From NCBI GenBank assembly GCA_002428935.1, contig DIYG01000167.1:40492-104491 (forward strand): 64,000 bases of DNA, read 5' to 3'. This document shows positions 1 through 9,643 of the stretch, piece after piece. A program made the position numbers and the translations under genes. The stretch's first letter is position 1. Each line of letters begins with the position of its first letter. Source of the stretch: Halieaceae bacterium UBA6060. Lineage in GTDB: Bacteria; Pseudomonadota; Gammaproteobacteria; Pseudomonadales; Halieaceae. The notes beneath the pieces are model-generated. The model was not told where the DNA came from and did no database searches. It saw only the letters and a list, made by a program, of their open reading frames with translations.

Positions 1-797
1 CCGGTCCAGCCTAGATCCTCCGCATATTCCCCCGGGGTCATGGCAAAGCGCTCCCGGCTGTAGGCGACATCTTCGGTGTTTTCCGCCAGATGGGTGTGCA
101 GACGAACGCCGTATCTCCTCGCCAGACTTGCGGAGTCGCGCATGAGCTGCTGACTTACGGAAAATGGCGAACAGGGCGCCAGGGCAATCTGCAAACGCGA
201 CGGGGGCCTGGCATCGTGATAGCGATCAATAAGGCGTTCACTATCTCGGAGGATCTCGTCCTCCGTTTCCACCAGGGAATCGGGCGGCAGTCCGCCCTGG
301 CTCGCCCCCACAGACATGCTGCCGCGCAGAGCGTGAAATCGAATACCGGTTTCCGCCACCGCATCGATAGTGTCATCCAGCCTCGCCCCATTGGGGAAAA
401 TGTACTGGTGATCTGCGGTCATCGTGCACCCGGAAAGCAGCAGCTCCGCGACACCCAGTTGCGCTGAGACTCGAAACGCATACGGCGTAAGGCGCTCCCA
501 AATGGGATAGAGCACCTGGAGCCAACCAAATAACGGTGCGTCCTGCGCTTCTCGGAGCAAGCGGGTTAGGTTTTGATAGAGATGATGGTGCGTATTGATG
601 AGGCCCGGCAACAGTACCTTGCCGTGAAGGTCGACTACACGATCAGCGCTGGCTACGAGGTCCGGTGGCAGATCCTTGGTGGGTCCCACGACCTCGATCA
701 CTCCATCGCGGACAAACAGTGCGCCATCAGTGATTTCTCGACCGGCGTCGTCCATGCAAACCAGGACATCGGCATGGCGCATCAACAGCGTCGACAT
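1..797 (-). CDS. Amidohydrolase, 8-oxoguanine deaminase/TrzN-like (3' part cut off by window edge)
   Basis: A minus-strand frame stays open from an ATG at 797 to the window edge, giving about 265 residues of an unfinished protein. The start reads MSTLLMRHADVLVCMDDAGR, the usual beta-sandwich opening of cytosine-deaminase-like amidohydrolases. It continues into LPGLINTHHHLYQNLTR, the metal-binding HxH motif in the NTHHH form typical of 8-oxoguanine deaminase and s-triazine hydrolases. A later HTHLAE matches the strand carrying the next metal His. The family hydrolytically deaminates purine or pyrimidine-like bases in the cytoplasm; the exact substrate is inference. The remaining catalytic His/Asp residues lie outside the window. 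It is divergent from the metallopeptidase at 969, with about 170 bp of shared upstream DNA. Confidence 0.85.
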   Translation of the reverse strand, partial: MSTLLMRHADVLVCMDDAGREITDGALFVRDGVIEVVGPTKDLPPDLVASADRVVDLHGKVLLPGLINTHHHLYQNLTRLLREAQDAPLFGWLQVLYPIWERLTPYAFRVSAQLGVAELLLSGCTMTADHQYIFPNGARLDDTIDAVAETGIRFHALRGSMSVGASQGGLPPDSLVETEDEILRDSERLIDRYHDARPPSRLQIALAPCSPFSVSQQLMRDSASLARRYGVRLHTHLAENTEDVAYSRERFAMTPGEYAEDLGWT

Positions 798-968
798 GGG
801 AATTCCAAAAGAATCTGCTCCAGGAGCGGGAGATGAATGGCGGGTCTGCGAGCATTATGTCGATTGTCTTCAAGGAGCGACAGTCTGTTGTACCCGTGGG
901 CGTGAAGCGAAGGTATACTCGGCGGTTTAACCAAGTAATATACAACTTTAGAATACAGTCCTATCCTT

Positions 969-3314
969 ATGATTAAAAAGATATTTCTTTCTTTATCTAT
1001 GGTCTTGGCGGGGTTCTTACCCTCCATGGCACAGGCCGAGGGCGGCGCAGCCGCTTTTGCCCAATTGGGGCATCTCCTCGACACGCCCACGGAAACCCGT
1101 TTGGCCAGCGGAGCACCGGGGCCGGGTTACTGGCAACAGCGCGCCGACTATGCGATCACCGTGCGCCTTGACGATGACAAGCAGCGCATCGAAGGCAGCG
1201 AGACCATCACCTATCACAATAAAAGCCCCCACGCCCTGAGCTACCTTTGGTTGCAGCTGGACCAAAACCGCTATGCCCTGGGTTCTGATGCGTACTTGAC
1301 GCAGACCACAAGCAGCTTTGAAGAGCTGACCTACCGCCGCGTCGCCAGCATGTTGGAGCAGGAACGCTTCGATGGCGGCACGCGCATAGCCTTTGTCCGC
1401 GGTGAAGATGGGGCGGACCTGCCTTACGTCATTAACAAAACCATGCTGCGGATCGACCTGCCCACCGCCCTGGCGGCGGGCGACAGCATGAAGTTCAGCG
1501 TAGGCTGGTCTCACAACATCATTGACGCGACGCTCATCAGCGCCCGCGGCGGCTATGAATACTTCGACGCCGACGACAACTATCTGTACGAGATTGCCCA
1601 GTGGTACCCCCGGGTAGCCGCGTATACGGATTACCAGGGCTGGCAACACAAGCAATTCCTGGGCAGCGGCGAATTCACCCTGGAACTGGGTGATTTCGAT
1701 CTCGCGATCACCGTGCCGGCCGATCACATCGTCGCGGCAACGGGCGAGTTACAAAACGCCGACGAGGTCCTGAGCGCCGAACAGCTGCAACGCTTCAACG
1801 CGGCGAAGGAGCCTGGCGACCAGCGCTTCATCGTCACCCCGGAGGAAGCCAAGGCTAATGAAAGCGGGCGCGCCAAAGGAGAGAAGACCTGGCGCTTTCG
1901 CGCTGAAAACGTCCGAGATGTGGCCTTTGCCAGTTCGCGGAAGTTCATTTGGGACGCACAAACGGTAAAAAACGGCGGCCGTAACGTCATGGCCATGTCT
2001 TTTTATCCGAATGAGGGAGAACCCCTTTGGAGTCAGTACTCAACGCCAGCCATCGTCCATACCATGGAGGTGTACAGCCGCTACACCTTTGACTACCCCT
2101 ACCCCGTATCAATCTCTGTGAATGGCCCCGTAGGCGGCATGGAATACCCCATGATCACCTTCAACGGCCCCCGCCCCTACGAGGACGGCACCTATTGGGA
2201 TACACGACAGAAGCCCGGCGACACCAGTGGTCGAAGGAACAAGTACGGCCTCATATCCGTGATCATCCACGAGGTAGGCCACAACTACTTCCCCATGATT
2301 GTCAACTCCGACGAGCGCCAGTGGACCTGGATGGACGAAGGTATCAACAGCTTCCTGCAAACCCTCGCGGAACACGAATGGGAGGAAGACTACCCGTCCC
2401 GGCGGGGCGAACCTGAACAGTTGATTCCCTACATGATCAGTGACCGTCAGGTTCCCATCATGACCAACTCCGAGTCCGTATATCAGTTGGGCAACAACGC
2501 CTACGGCAAGCCAGCCATCGCCTTATCTATTCTTCGCGAGAGTGTTATGGGTCGAGATTTGTTTGACCACGCGTTTCGCGAGTACGCCCAGCGCTGGAAG
2601 TTCAAGCGCCCTACCCCTGGGGATTTCTTTCGAACCATGGAAGATGCCAGCGCCGTAGATCTGGACTGGTTCTGGCGCGGTTGGTTCTATGGCACCGGAC
2701 ATGTCGATGTAGCCATCGATAACGTTCAGCTCTATCAGATCGACACGCGAAACCCCGACATCGAGAAAGCTTGGCAGAAGGATCAGGAGGAAGCCCGCGA
2801 GCCCTCAGTTACCGAAAGCCGCAACGCGGACATGCAGCGGCTGGTGGATCGGAACCCTGCCCTGGAAGATTTCTATAACAGCTATGACGAATTTGCCGTC
2901 ACGCCCTGGGATTACGCCCAGTATGAGAGCCTCAAGGAAGGTCTAACGGAGCGCGAACTCGCCCTTCTGGAGGAAGACCACTTCTTCTATGCCGTTACCT
3001 TCCTCAATAAAGGCGGGCTCGTAACGCCCCTGCCCCTGCGTATTACCTATGCTGATAACAGTGTCGAAGAGTTGATGATTCCGGCGGAGATATGGCGACG
3101 GGATGCGGACAAGGTCACCAAGGTGTTCATTCGCGATCGGGAGATCACACAGATATCGTTTGATCCCCAGCGACGCACGGCAGACGCAAACGAGGCGGAT
3201 AACGATTGGCCTCGGCAGATCCGTCCCAGCCGTTTTCAACTGTTCAAGGAAAGCGAACAACCCAACCCCATGCGCCGCTACGACGAAGAAGCGTGGAAGC
3301 AGATCATCAAATAG
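969..3314 (+). CDS. Exported M1-family (gluzincin) metallopeptidase
   Basis: This 781-residue protein has a clear Sec signal peptide (MIKKIFLSLSMVLAGF, cleavage near AQA-EG at about residue 24), so it should act in the periplasm or outside the cell. The zinc motif HEVGH sits at residues 434-438, with the third ligand Glu at about 457 in WMDEG. GGMEYP, about 50 residues upstream of the zinc site, is the M1 exopeptidase-type GAMEN counterpart. M1 enzymes trim N-terminal residues from peptides. The roughly 200-residue C-terminal region rich in acidic and basic residues is typical of the large marine and gammaproteobacterial M1 subgroup. It is followed directly by a small exported DUF6702-like gene, probably co-transcribed. 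Confidence 0.9.
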   Translation: MIKKIFLSLSMVLAGFLPSMAQAEGGAAAFAQLGHLLDTPTETRLASGAPGPGYWQQRADYAITVRLDDDKQRIEGSETITYHNKSPHALSYLWLQLDQNRYALGSDAYLTQTTSSFEELTYRRVASMLEQERFDGGTRIAFVRGEDGADLPYVINKTMLRIDLPTALAAGDSMKFSVGWSHNIIDATLISARGGYEYFDADDNYLYEIAQWYPRVAAYTDYQGWQHKQFLGSGEFTLELGDFDLAITVPADHIVAATGELQNADEVLSAEQLQRFNAAKEPGDQRFIVTPEEAKANESGRAKGEKTWRFRAENVRDVAFASSRKFIWDAQTVKNGGRNVMAMSFYPNEGEPLWSQYSTPAIVHTMEVYSRYTFDYPYPVSISVNGPVGGMEYPMITFNGPRPYEDGTYWDTRQKPGDTSGRRNKYGLISVIIHEVGHNYFPMIVNSDERQWTWMDEGINSFLQTLAEHEWEEDYPSRRGEPEQLIPYMISDRQVPIMTNSESVYQLGNNAYGKPAIALSILRESVMGRDLFDHAFREYAQRWKFKRPTPGDFFRTMEDASAVDLDWFWRGWFYGTGHVDVAIDNVQLYQIDTRNPDIEKAWQKDQEEAREPSVTESRNADMQRLVDRNPALEDFYNSYDEFAVTPWDYAQYESLKEGLTERELALLEEDHFFYAVTFLNKGGLVTPLPLRITYADNSVEELMIPAEIWRRDADKVTKVFIRDREITQISFDPQRRTADANEADNDWPRQIRPSRFQLFKESEQPNPMRRYDEEAWKQIIK

Positions 3315-3367
3315 CACCATCCCGGGAGCCAGCGTTCCTTCGCCGTAGGGTTCAAAGAACTCAAGGC

Positions 3368-3850
3368 TTGGGACGCGGGGCCCTGTTAAGGGCGCTCCTG
3401 GCTTTCCTACTCATCCCCCAGGCGCTCTGGGCCCACCCCTTTCACGGCAGCTACGCAGAGCTTGAGTGGTCTCAAGGGGGCACCTTGGATGTGGCTATCA
3501 AGGTCATCCCCGAGGATCTCGAACGCGCCCTGACGTCCCTGGCGGGAACGAAAACCGTCCTCCGAGACACGCCCCCGGTGCGCGCTCTATTGGTGCAGTA
3601 TCTGGACAAACATTTCCGGGTTTTGCCTGAAAACCCGTCAACGCAAACGCAAATCGTCGGCATGGAGTTGGATCACCGCGATACCTGGATCTATTTTTCC
3701 ATTCCCGCCACACCGAACAGCGCGCCCAGGCTTCGAAACACCGTTCTCATGGACCTCGAAGCCACGCAAACAAATCGGGTGAAACGTCTTTGGTTACCTG
3801 AGGCGCCCGTGTTGGTTTTTTCCGCGGCGGAACCCGAGCGAGACCTTTGA
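3368..3850 (+). CDS. Small exported DUF6702-like protein
   Basis: The reading frame is open from 3206, but the first part overlaps the peptidase gene in another frame and looks non-coding. A TTG at 3368 begins a hydrophobic stretch (LLRALLAFLLIPQALWA) that reads as a signal peptide cleaved before HPFHGSYAE. The mature part (about 135 aa), with TLDVAIKVIPEDLERAL, resembles the small DUF6702 proteins that often sit beside M1 peptidases. Function is unknown; an exported partner of the upstream peptidase is inference from adjacency. The start is uncertain because no strong ribosome binding site is visible. Confidence 0.6.
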   Translation: MGRGALLRALLAFLLIPQALWAHPFHGSYAELEWSQGGTLDVAIKVIPEDLERALTSLAGTKTVLRDTPPVRALLVQYLDKHFRVLPENPSTQTQIVGMELDHRDTWIYFSIPATPNSAPRLRNTVLMDLEATQTNRVKRLWLPEAPVLVFSAAEPERDL

Positions 3851-3900
3851 TGTCCGAGAAGTAACAACACTGAATGCTGAGCCACCCGGGAAGTCCCTGC

Positions 3901-4707
3901 ATGCCAGACCAAAAGACCATCTCCGCATCGCCTTTGGCGACACCCGTTGCGTCGAGGTTCGAACGTCGATCCCCCAGGTTGCGGTTAGGCTCTTTACTGC
4001 TCGCCGCAACCTTTACCCTTGGCGCGTTCCCCACGTTGGCGGAAAACCATGCTCCGCGCAGTATCAGCGTCGTTGGCGAAGCCGAGCAACGGGTTGCACC
4101 GGATATGGCCATGCTGAGCCTGGAGGTGGTTACGGAAGACGTCAACGCCGCCGTGGCCCGGCGAGAGGCCGATGCCACTACCGCCAAAGCCCTAAAGCTG
4201 ATGGAAAAGCTGGGCATCGCTAAAAAAGATATCGATAGCACGGGACTTAACGTTGCCCCCCAATACCAGTGGCTGAAAGAGCAGCGGAAGCAAGAGCTCA
4301 CAGGCTACCGTGTCACTCGCACCATGGAGGTGCGGCTTTTGGATCTGGATAGGCTTGGCGAACTGATCACGGCCCTCTCCGATGCCGGGGTAAATCGAAT
4401 TCAGGCTCCACGCCTGGGACTCCAGAACCGGGAGGCCATTTATCGCCAGGTACTTGCCGCTGCCTCGGCGAATGCCCGTGAGCGTGCTGCGGTTATTGCC
4501 GACACCTTGGACGAAACCCTGGGCCCCGTATTGAGCGTGTCCGTGTATGAAACGCCCGTGCCAAAACCCATGGGTATGGAACGCATGGCAATGATGACTG
4601 CCGACGAAGCGTCCATGAGTCCGCAGGCAGAAAGCTACCAGTCCGGCTATCTCAGTTACCGATTGCAGGTTAGTGTGAGCTTTTTCATCGGCAAGGGACC
4701 CGTTTGA
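3901..4707 (+). CDS. SIMPL-domain (DUF541) periplasmic protein
   Basis: About 268 residues. A basic N-terminus leads into LRLGSLLLAATFTLGAF and a likely cleavage near LAEN, so the protein is exported. The mature sequence begins RSISVVGEAEQRVAPDMA and contains the alternating strand-helix pattern of the SIMPL/DUF541 (YggE-like) fold: the ISVVGEGE-like opening, an IDSTGLNVAPQYQW segment, then GYRVTRTMEVRLLDLD. YggE relatives are linked to oxidative-stress tolerance; the molecular activity is not established. An ATG at 3874 in the same frame is possible. The ATG at 3901 is preferred because a GGGAAG sequence precedes it. It stands between the peptidase pair and prc, on the same strand. Confidence 0.8.
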   Translation: MPDQKTISASPLATPVASRFERRSPRLRLGSLLLAATFTLGAFPTLAENHAPRSISVVGEAEQRVAPDMAMLSLEVVTEDVNAAVARREADATTAKALKLMEKLGIAKKDIDSTGLNVAPQYQWLKEQRKQELTGYRVTRTMEVRLLDLDRLGELITALSDAGVNRIQAPRLGLQNREAIYRQVLAAASANARERAAVIADTLDETLGPVLSVSVYETPVPKPMGMERMAMMTADEASMSPQAESYQSGYLSYRLQVSVSFFIGKGPV

Positions 4708-4950
4708 CCGCCTCGATAAGCGGGTTACACTCCAGGGGCGACCAAAAGTTGCCCTGGGGGGACATCCGGTGCATCAGCTGACAAATGCCCACCAAAGCAG
4801 ATATCCATGACTATCAAGCACGACAGGCTATCGAAATAACAACAACTCACAGCGAGTTTTAAACCCATTCCTAATGACGACTCCCTATAGCGATCCCCGT
4901 AGCCGGTTTTTCGGGAATTGAGGACAAGTTCTTAATCAAGGTTACGCTCT

Positions 4951-7239
4951 GTGCATATATCCGTTGCTCCCCTAATCCGCTCTAGCTTCACTGTCCCAAC
5001 GCCGGCTCCGTCCGTCGCCTTAAGGCACCGTGAACAGAAACCGCAGCTTTGGTCCCAGCTTCTTCTTGCTTTGCTACTAGCCACAGGGCTGATCGCAGCG
5101 CTGCCGAGTTACGCGCTGATCAACTACAGCGAAGAGCAACAGGAAACGGTGGTGGAGCTCATCGAGCAGCTGGAGCAGAGGCACTATTCAAAGCTCAAGT
5201 ACGACAACACGCTCTCTTCCGCCCATCTGGACAACTACCTCGACAGTCTGGACGGTGGACGCATGTTCTTTACCACCGCCGACATCGCGGATTTTGAGAT
5301 TTACCGAAGCTCCATGGACGAGGCCCTGACGAAAGGGAACCTCGATGCGGGATTTTCGATCTTTAACCGCTTCCATCAACTGTTGATTGGTCGCCTAGAG
5401 CAGGTTGTTGAGGACCTTCCAGAGCTCGTGGGAGCCATGGACTTCACCATTGATGAGCGCTACAGCCTGGATACGGAAAACCTGGCCTGGGCCGAAGATG
5501 CAACGGAACTCGATGAGCGCTGGCGTTTGCAGCTGAAGAATCAGGCCCTAAACCTGCGCCTGGCGGACAAACCCGAAGATGAAATCATCGAAACACTGGA
5601 GCGACGCTACAGCAACCAGCTCGATCGCGTACAGCAGTACAACGCCCAGGACGCTTTCCAGCTTTACGCCAATGCACTCACGGAGCTCTACGACCCCCAC
5701 ACCAATTATTTCTCTCCCCGTCGCTCGGAGAACTTCAATATCAGCATGCGTTTGTCCCTAGAGGGCATCGGCGCGGTGCTGTCCCGGGAGGATGAATACA
5801 CGCGAGTCGCTCGCATCGTTCCCGCCGGTCCCGCCGATAAGCAAGGACAGCTGAAAACCTCGGACCGGATCGTCGCAGTTGCCCAGGGGGATGAAGGTGA
5901 CTTCGAGGATGTGATCGGCTGGCGCCTGGACGAAGTGGTTCAGCTCATTCGCGGGCCCAAGGGTTCGAGGGTGCGCCTGCAGGTGTTGCCCGCGAAAGCG
6001 GGCGCCGATGCGGAGCGCAAGGTCATAGAGATCGTACGGAACAAGGTCAAGCTCGAAGAACAGTCAGCACAGAAAAGAATCATTGAGGTTCCCAACGGAG
6101 ACGGCGACGTCACTCGTTTGGGGGTCATCGATATTCCAACCTTCTACATCGACTTCGAAGCAATGCGTCGCGGCGATGAGAACTACAAAAGCACCACGCG
6201 AGACGTGCGTGAGCTCCTGGAAGAATTGCAGGAAGAAGACGTCGCTGGCGTGATCATTGACCTGCGCAATAACGGCGGTGGTTCGCTCCAGGAAGCCAAC
6301 GAACTGACTGGGCTATTTATCGAGTATGGCCCCACGGTGCAAATACGCCACTCCTCCCGGCGCGTTTGGCGCGATGGCAAGCGACTGCGCGGGAACTACT
6401 ACGACGGCCCGCTTATGGTCATGATCAATCGCCTATCTGCCTCTGCCTCAGAAATCTTCGCCGGTGCCATCCAGGATTATCGCCGAGGTCTGGTCGTTGG
6501 CGACCGCTCCTACGGTAAAGGTACGGTGCAGACCATGGTCCCCCTGACCGAGGGTCAACTAAAAATCACCGAGAGCAAGTTCTATCGTATTTCCGGCGAT
6601 AGCACCCAGCACCGCGGCGTGGTACCTGACATCGAGTTTCCCTCCCTGTACGACCCGGAACAAATCGGTGAATCATCCTTGGATCGAGCCCTGGACTGGG
6701 ATCAGATCAACCCTGTTCGCCACCGGCGCTACAGCAACGTCGACACTCTCGTACCGCAACTTATCGAAGTCTTCGGTGAGCGTAGCAACGACAACCCTGA
6801 GTTTCAGTATCTCCAGGACCAGCTCGCCGTTGCCGAGGAGAATCGTAATATCGATAGCGTGTCTCTCAACGAAGCCGTGCGGAGAGAAGAGCGAGCCCAA
6901 CGGGAGGCTCGGGCTCTGGATATCGAGAATCGACGACGCCTGGCCCTCGGCGAAGAACCTGTCGCCTCCTTGGATGAGCTAGACGAAAGCAGCGAAGAGG
7001 AAGACACCCTTGCCCAGGTTGAAACTGACGGCGAGGAAAACGACGGGGAATCCGTGGCGGCATCAGAGGTGGTCAACAACTCCGAGTTAACCGAGCAAGA
7101 TCTGGCCGAATCACCCCTCAGTCAAGAAGAGCTCGCCAGCGAGGACGTACTGCTGTCAGAAGCCGGGAGCATTCTTGTCGACTCCCTGCTGTTGCAGAAA
7201 CAGGCGTACGCGTTGACTGCGCCGAAGCAAAACAACTAG
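4951..7239 (+). CDS. prc: Carboxy-terminal processing protease Prc/Tsp
   Basis: A 762-residue S41-family periplasmic protease starting at GTG 4951. A membrane or signal segment (LLLALLLATGLIAAL) lies at about residues 32-46. The order is N-terminal helical domain, PDZ domain (around LEGIGAVLSREDEYTRVARI), then the catalytic core. LSASASEIFAG at about 495-505 holds the nucleophilic Ser, and Lys523 in SYGKGTVQ is the general base. Tsp degrades misfolded or tailed periplasmic proteins and trims penicillin-binding protein substrates. The C-terminal 150 residues form an acidic low-complexity extension (EESSEEEDTLAQ style). The 3' end overlaps the convergent VanZ-like gene by 84 bp. Confidence 0.95.
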   Translation: MHISVAPLIRSSFTVPTPAPSVALRHREQKPQLWSQLLLALLLATGLIAALPSYALINYSEEQQETVVELIEQLEQRHYSKLKYDNTLSSAHLDNYLDSLDGGRMFFTTADIADFEIYRSSMDEALTKGNLDAGFSIFNRFHQLLIGRLEQVVEDLPELVGAMDFTIDERYSLDTENLAWAEDATELDERWRLQLKNQALNLRLADKPEDEIIETLERRYSNQLDRVQQYNAQDAFQLYANALTELYDPHTNYFSPRRSENFNISMRLSLEGIGAVLSREDEYTRVARIVPAGPADKQGQLKTSDRIVAVAQGDEGDFEDVIGWRLDEVVQLIRGPKGSRVRLQVLPAKAGADAERKVIEIVRNKVKLEEQSAQKRIIEVPNGDGDVTRLGVIDIPTFYIDFEAMRRGDENYKSTTRDVRELLEELQEEDVAGVIIDLRNNGGGSLQEANELTGLFIEYGPTVQIRHSSRRVWRDGKRLRGNYYDGPLMVMINRLSASASEIFAGAIQDYRRGLVVGDRSYGKGTVQTMVPLTEGQLKITESKFYRISGDSTQHRGVVPDIEFPSLYDPEQIGESSLDRALDWDQINPVRHRRYSNVDTLVPQLIEVFGERSNDNPEFQYLQDQLAVAEENRNIDSVSLNEAVRREERAQREARALDIENRRRLALGEEPVASLDELDESSEEEDTLAQVETDGEENDGESVAASEVVNNSELTEQDLAESPLSQEELASEDVLLSEAGSILVDSLLLQKQAYALTAPKQNN

Positions 7240-8217
7240 AAGCGTACCCAGGGCTACCCCGCTCCAATCCACAAGCATATCTGACACGCCCGGTCCTCGA
7301 CCGGGCACAAAAACCTGCAGCATTTCCGTGACCATGGCTAGCAATAGAAGGTCCGTCCAGGCCTGCCGGTAGCAGAGGCCTAGAAAAAACGCCGCGCCGG
7401 CGAAAAACACCGCGTGAAGATAGGTAAAGATCGAGAAGCCCCCAATGGGAAAGGCCAGGAGGAGCAATTCCTCAACGGGCCGTGTGGCGCTTAACACTCG
7501 CCCGCCCGTGATTAGCTCGTAGATATCGGCTTTCAGGCTTACGCTCACACAGCATCCAAAAAGAATTCCACTCACCACAAGCAGCCCCATCCAGGACAAG
7601 TACCAGGGCTGCAAAGCGAGATAAGGTTTTAAACTCCAGGTCAGGAGCATCAGGCCCATCGCTAGCATTCCCAGCCTCGTCCAGCGCCAAACGGGGTTTT
7701 CCTTCAAGGGGGTAACGGTCAGGGTTGTCCATGCGGCGCCGGCAGCCTCGGGAAGTTGAATCTGTAGCAGAGCCAATCCATCGCCGGGGCGCCTGGGAAA
7801 AGCTTCTTCTCGGCATTCCCCGGTTGGGTTTCCATAAATCATGTTTAAGCTGTACTGGCGATTGAAGTCCAATTGGCCGTGTCGAACCGACGCTAGAAAA
7901 ACCTCCGCCACACCGGGCGCGAGCCCTCCATGAGTGCACGACCGTACCGCAATGAACTCGCTTTCCGGCGCCAGAGGGATGCCTCGTGATGCCGTGTGGG
8001 GCCCCGCACCCTGGGCCTGCCAATTGAGCGTGTTACTCCCAACACGACCTTCCATGTTCGCCGAGCTTGTCCACGGCTGCATCGAGTCCAGGAGCGACAG
8101 GGTCGGCCCCAGGGCGAGTCGCGGCTGGATAAGCTTCCCTACGGAAAGGGCTAGGAGCATCCACAGCATCATGGGTAGCCAGCGTCGAAGCCATGTTTTT
8201 CCCGGTGTCTGAAACAC
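7156..8217 (-). CDS. Membrane protein with C-terminal VanZ-like domain
   Basis: A 353-residue protein with a GTG start at 8217. Residues 12-30 form a first membrane helix, followed by an extracytoplasmic region of about 150 residues. Several helices follow, ending in a VanZ-type segment: LLLLAMVTEMLQVFVPGRGP, then SDMLVDWSGVALG, the conserved E-x-x-Q and D-x-x-x-N/D pattern of that family. VanZ-like proteins are multi-pass proteins of poorly defined role; the family founder gives low-level teicoplanin resistance. The extra periplasmic domain is not one I recognise. The gene converges on prc and overlaps its 3' end. It lies 14 bp downstream of cysG and may be read with it. Confidence 0.75.
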   Translation of the reverse strand: MFQTPGKTWLRRWLPMMLWMLLALSVGKLIQPRLALGPTLSLLDSMQPWTSSANMEGRVGSNTLNWQAQGAGPHTASRGIPLAPESEFIAVRSCTHGGLAPGVAEVFLASVRHGQLDFNRQYSLNMIYGNPTGECREEAFPRRPGDGLALLQIQLPEAAGAAWTTLTVTPLKENPVWRWTRLGMLAMGLMLLTWSLKPYLALQPWYLSWMGLLVVSGILFGCCVSVSLKADIYELITGGRVLSATRPVEELLLLAFPIGGFSIFTYLHAVFFAGAAFFLGLCYRQAWTDLLLLAMVTEMLQVFVPGRGPGVSDMLVDWSGVALGTLLVVLLRRSQRVRLFLQQQGVDKNAPGF

Positions 8218-8231
8218 TGATGTGGGAACCC

Positions 8232-9614
8232 TCAGCCGCTGCCGTACCAGCGTAGGCGCGCGGCCAAATCAACCACAGAACCCACGATAATCAGGGTCGG
8301 AGGTTGCGGCTTCACCTGCTCCACCAGTTGGGGCATGGTGGCGAGCGTACCCGTGATCAAACGTTGCTGGGGTGACGTGGCTCTTTCGACCAGTGCTATG
8401 GGCGTATCGGCTGCACGCCCCGCACGCTGCAGTTCCTCGCATATGATTGCTAAACCAACCAGGCCCATATAAAAAACCAGGGTTTCGCTCTCGCTGAGAT
8501 AGTCCTCCCAACGATGACTGAGCTTGCCGTCCTTGGTATGCCCCGTCACGAAGCGCACCGATTGAGCATAGTCGCGGTGCGTCAGAGGAATACCGGCGTA
8601 GCAAGCTGCGGCATTCGCCGCGGTGATGCCCGGAACCACCTGAAACGGAATCCCGGCTTGGGCCAATTCTTCGATTTCTTCCCCGCCGCGCCCAAACACG
8701 AAGGGGTCACCGCCTTTAAGGCGCGCTACAAATTTACCCTCACGGGCCAGGGCGACGAGGGTCTCATTGATCTTATCCTGGGGCACGCTGTGCTCAGAGC
8801 GGCGCTTGCCCACATAGTGCTTTTCCGCGTCCCGCCGCGCCATGGCAACAATTTCTGGATTGACCAGTCGATCGTGGAGTACCACATCGGCGCGCTGGAG
8901 CAAACGCAGCGCCTTGAAAGTCATCAACTCGGGATCGCCAGGACCCGCCCCGATGAGATAAACCTCACCCACCGTGGCGGGTTTATGAGACTCCAACAAT
9001 TCCGCCAATGCCTGTTCCGCCGCCTGCCATCGATTACTCAAGATGAGTTGCGCGATGGGACCGTCGATGACCTGTTCCCAAAGGCGGCGTCGATCATCTT
9101 CCCCGGTCGCTGCTGCGCGAATACGATCTCGATGCAGACGGCAAAAACGGGCGACCTCCGCTGTCGCTGCGGGAAGCATGGCCTCAATACGGCTGCGCAC
9201 GGAGCGAGCCAGCACGGGGCTAGCGCCACTGCTGCTGATCGCCACGGTCAGGGGCGAGCGGTCGACAATGGCCGGAAAGATAAAGCTACAAAGATCCGGA
9301 GAATCCACCACATTCACGGGAATACCGCGCTCGCGGGCCTCACGATAAACCGCTTCGTTGACGGATCGATGGGGGGTGGCGGCAATGACCATTACGGCAT
9401 CAGCGAGATCACCGGAGGCGTAGCTCCGCGCCTCGAAGCGGAAGTCATATTCCTGGCCCAGGGCCGCAAAAGCAGATTCCTGCCGAGGAGCGATAACCGT
9501 GAGTTTCGCCCCCGCTCCCAGCAAAAAGCGCGCTTTCCGGGCGGCAATCACGCCTGCGCCGATCAGCACCACAGCTTGGTCCCGGAGCCGCAGATTGATG
9601 GGCAGAAAATCCAT
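8232..9614 (-). CDS. cysG: Siroheme synthase (trifunctional)
   Basis: A 460-residue enzyme with the full CysG fusion. The N-terminal Rossmann domain (VVLIGAGVIAARKARFLL, about 15-32) performs precorrin-2 dehydrogenation and ferrochelation, with AISSSGASPVLARSVR near residue 126-140 forming the chelatase region. The C-terminal uroporphyrinogen-III methyltransferase domain starts at VYLIGAGPGDPELMT (about 218-232) and includes the SAM-binding RLKGGDPFVFGRGGEE motif. It converts uroporphyrinogen III to siroheme for sulfite and nitrite reductases. It sits directly downstream of serS on the same strand, the arrangement also seen in Pseudomonas. Confidence 0.96.
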   Translation of the reverse strand: MDFLPINLRLRDQAVVLIGAGVIAARKARFLLGAGAKLTVIAPRQESAFAALGQEYDFRFEARSYASGDLADAVMVIAATPHRSVNEAVYREARERGIPVNVVDSPDLCSFIFPAIVDRSPLTVAISSSGASPVLARSVRSRIEAMLPAATAEVARFCRLHRDRIRAAATGEDDRRRLWEQVIDGPIAQLILSNRWQAAEQALAELLESHKPATVGEVYLIGAGPGDPELMTFKALRLLQRADVVLHDRLVNPEIVAMARRDAEKHYVGKRRSEHSVPQDKINETLVALAREGKFVARLKGGDPFVFGRGGEEIEELAQAGIPFQVVPGITAANAAACYAGIPLTHRDYAQSVRFVTGHTKDGKLSHRWEDYLSESETLVFYMGLVGLAIICEELQRAGRAADTPIALVERATSPQQRLITGTLATMPQLVEQVKPQPPTLIIVGSVVDLAARLRWYGSG

Positions 9615-9643
9615 GGGTTAGGGCCGGGCCAGCGCGCGAGCTA

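Noticed and set aside
90..467. 125-residue plus-strand frame
   Set aside because: Lies antisense to the amidohydrolase, whose motifs and start on the minus strand are clear.
4732..4757. GC-rich hairpin CCAGGGGC...GCCCTGG between the SIMPL gene and prc
   Set aside because: A good dyad, but no T run follows; left unannotated as a terminator.
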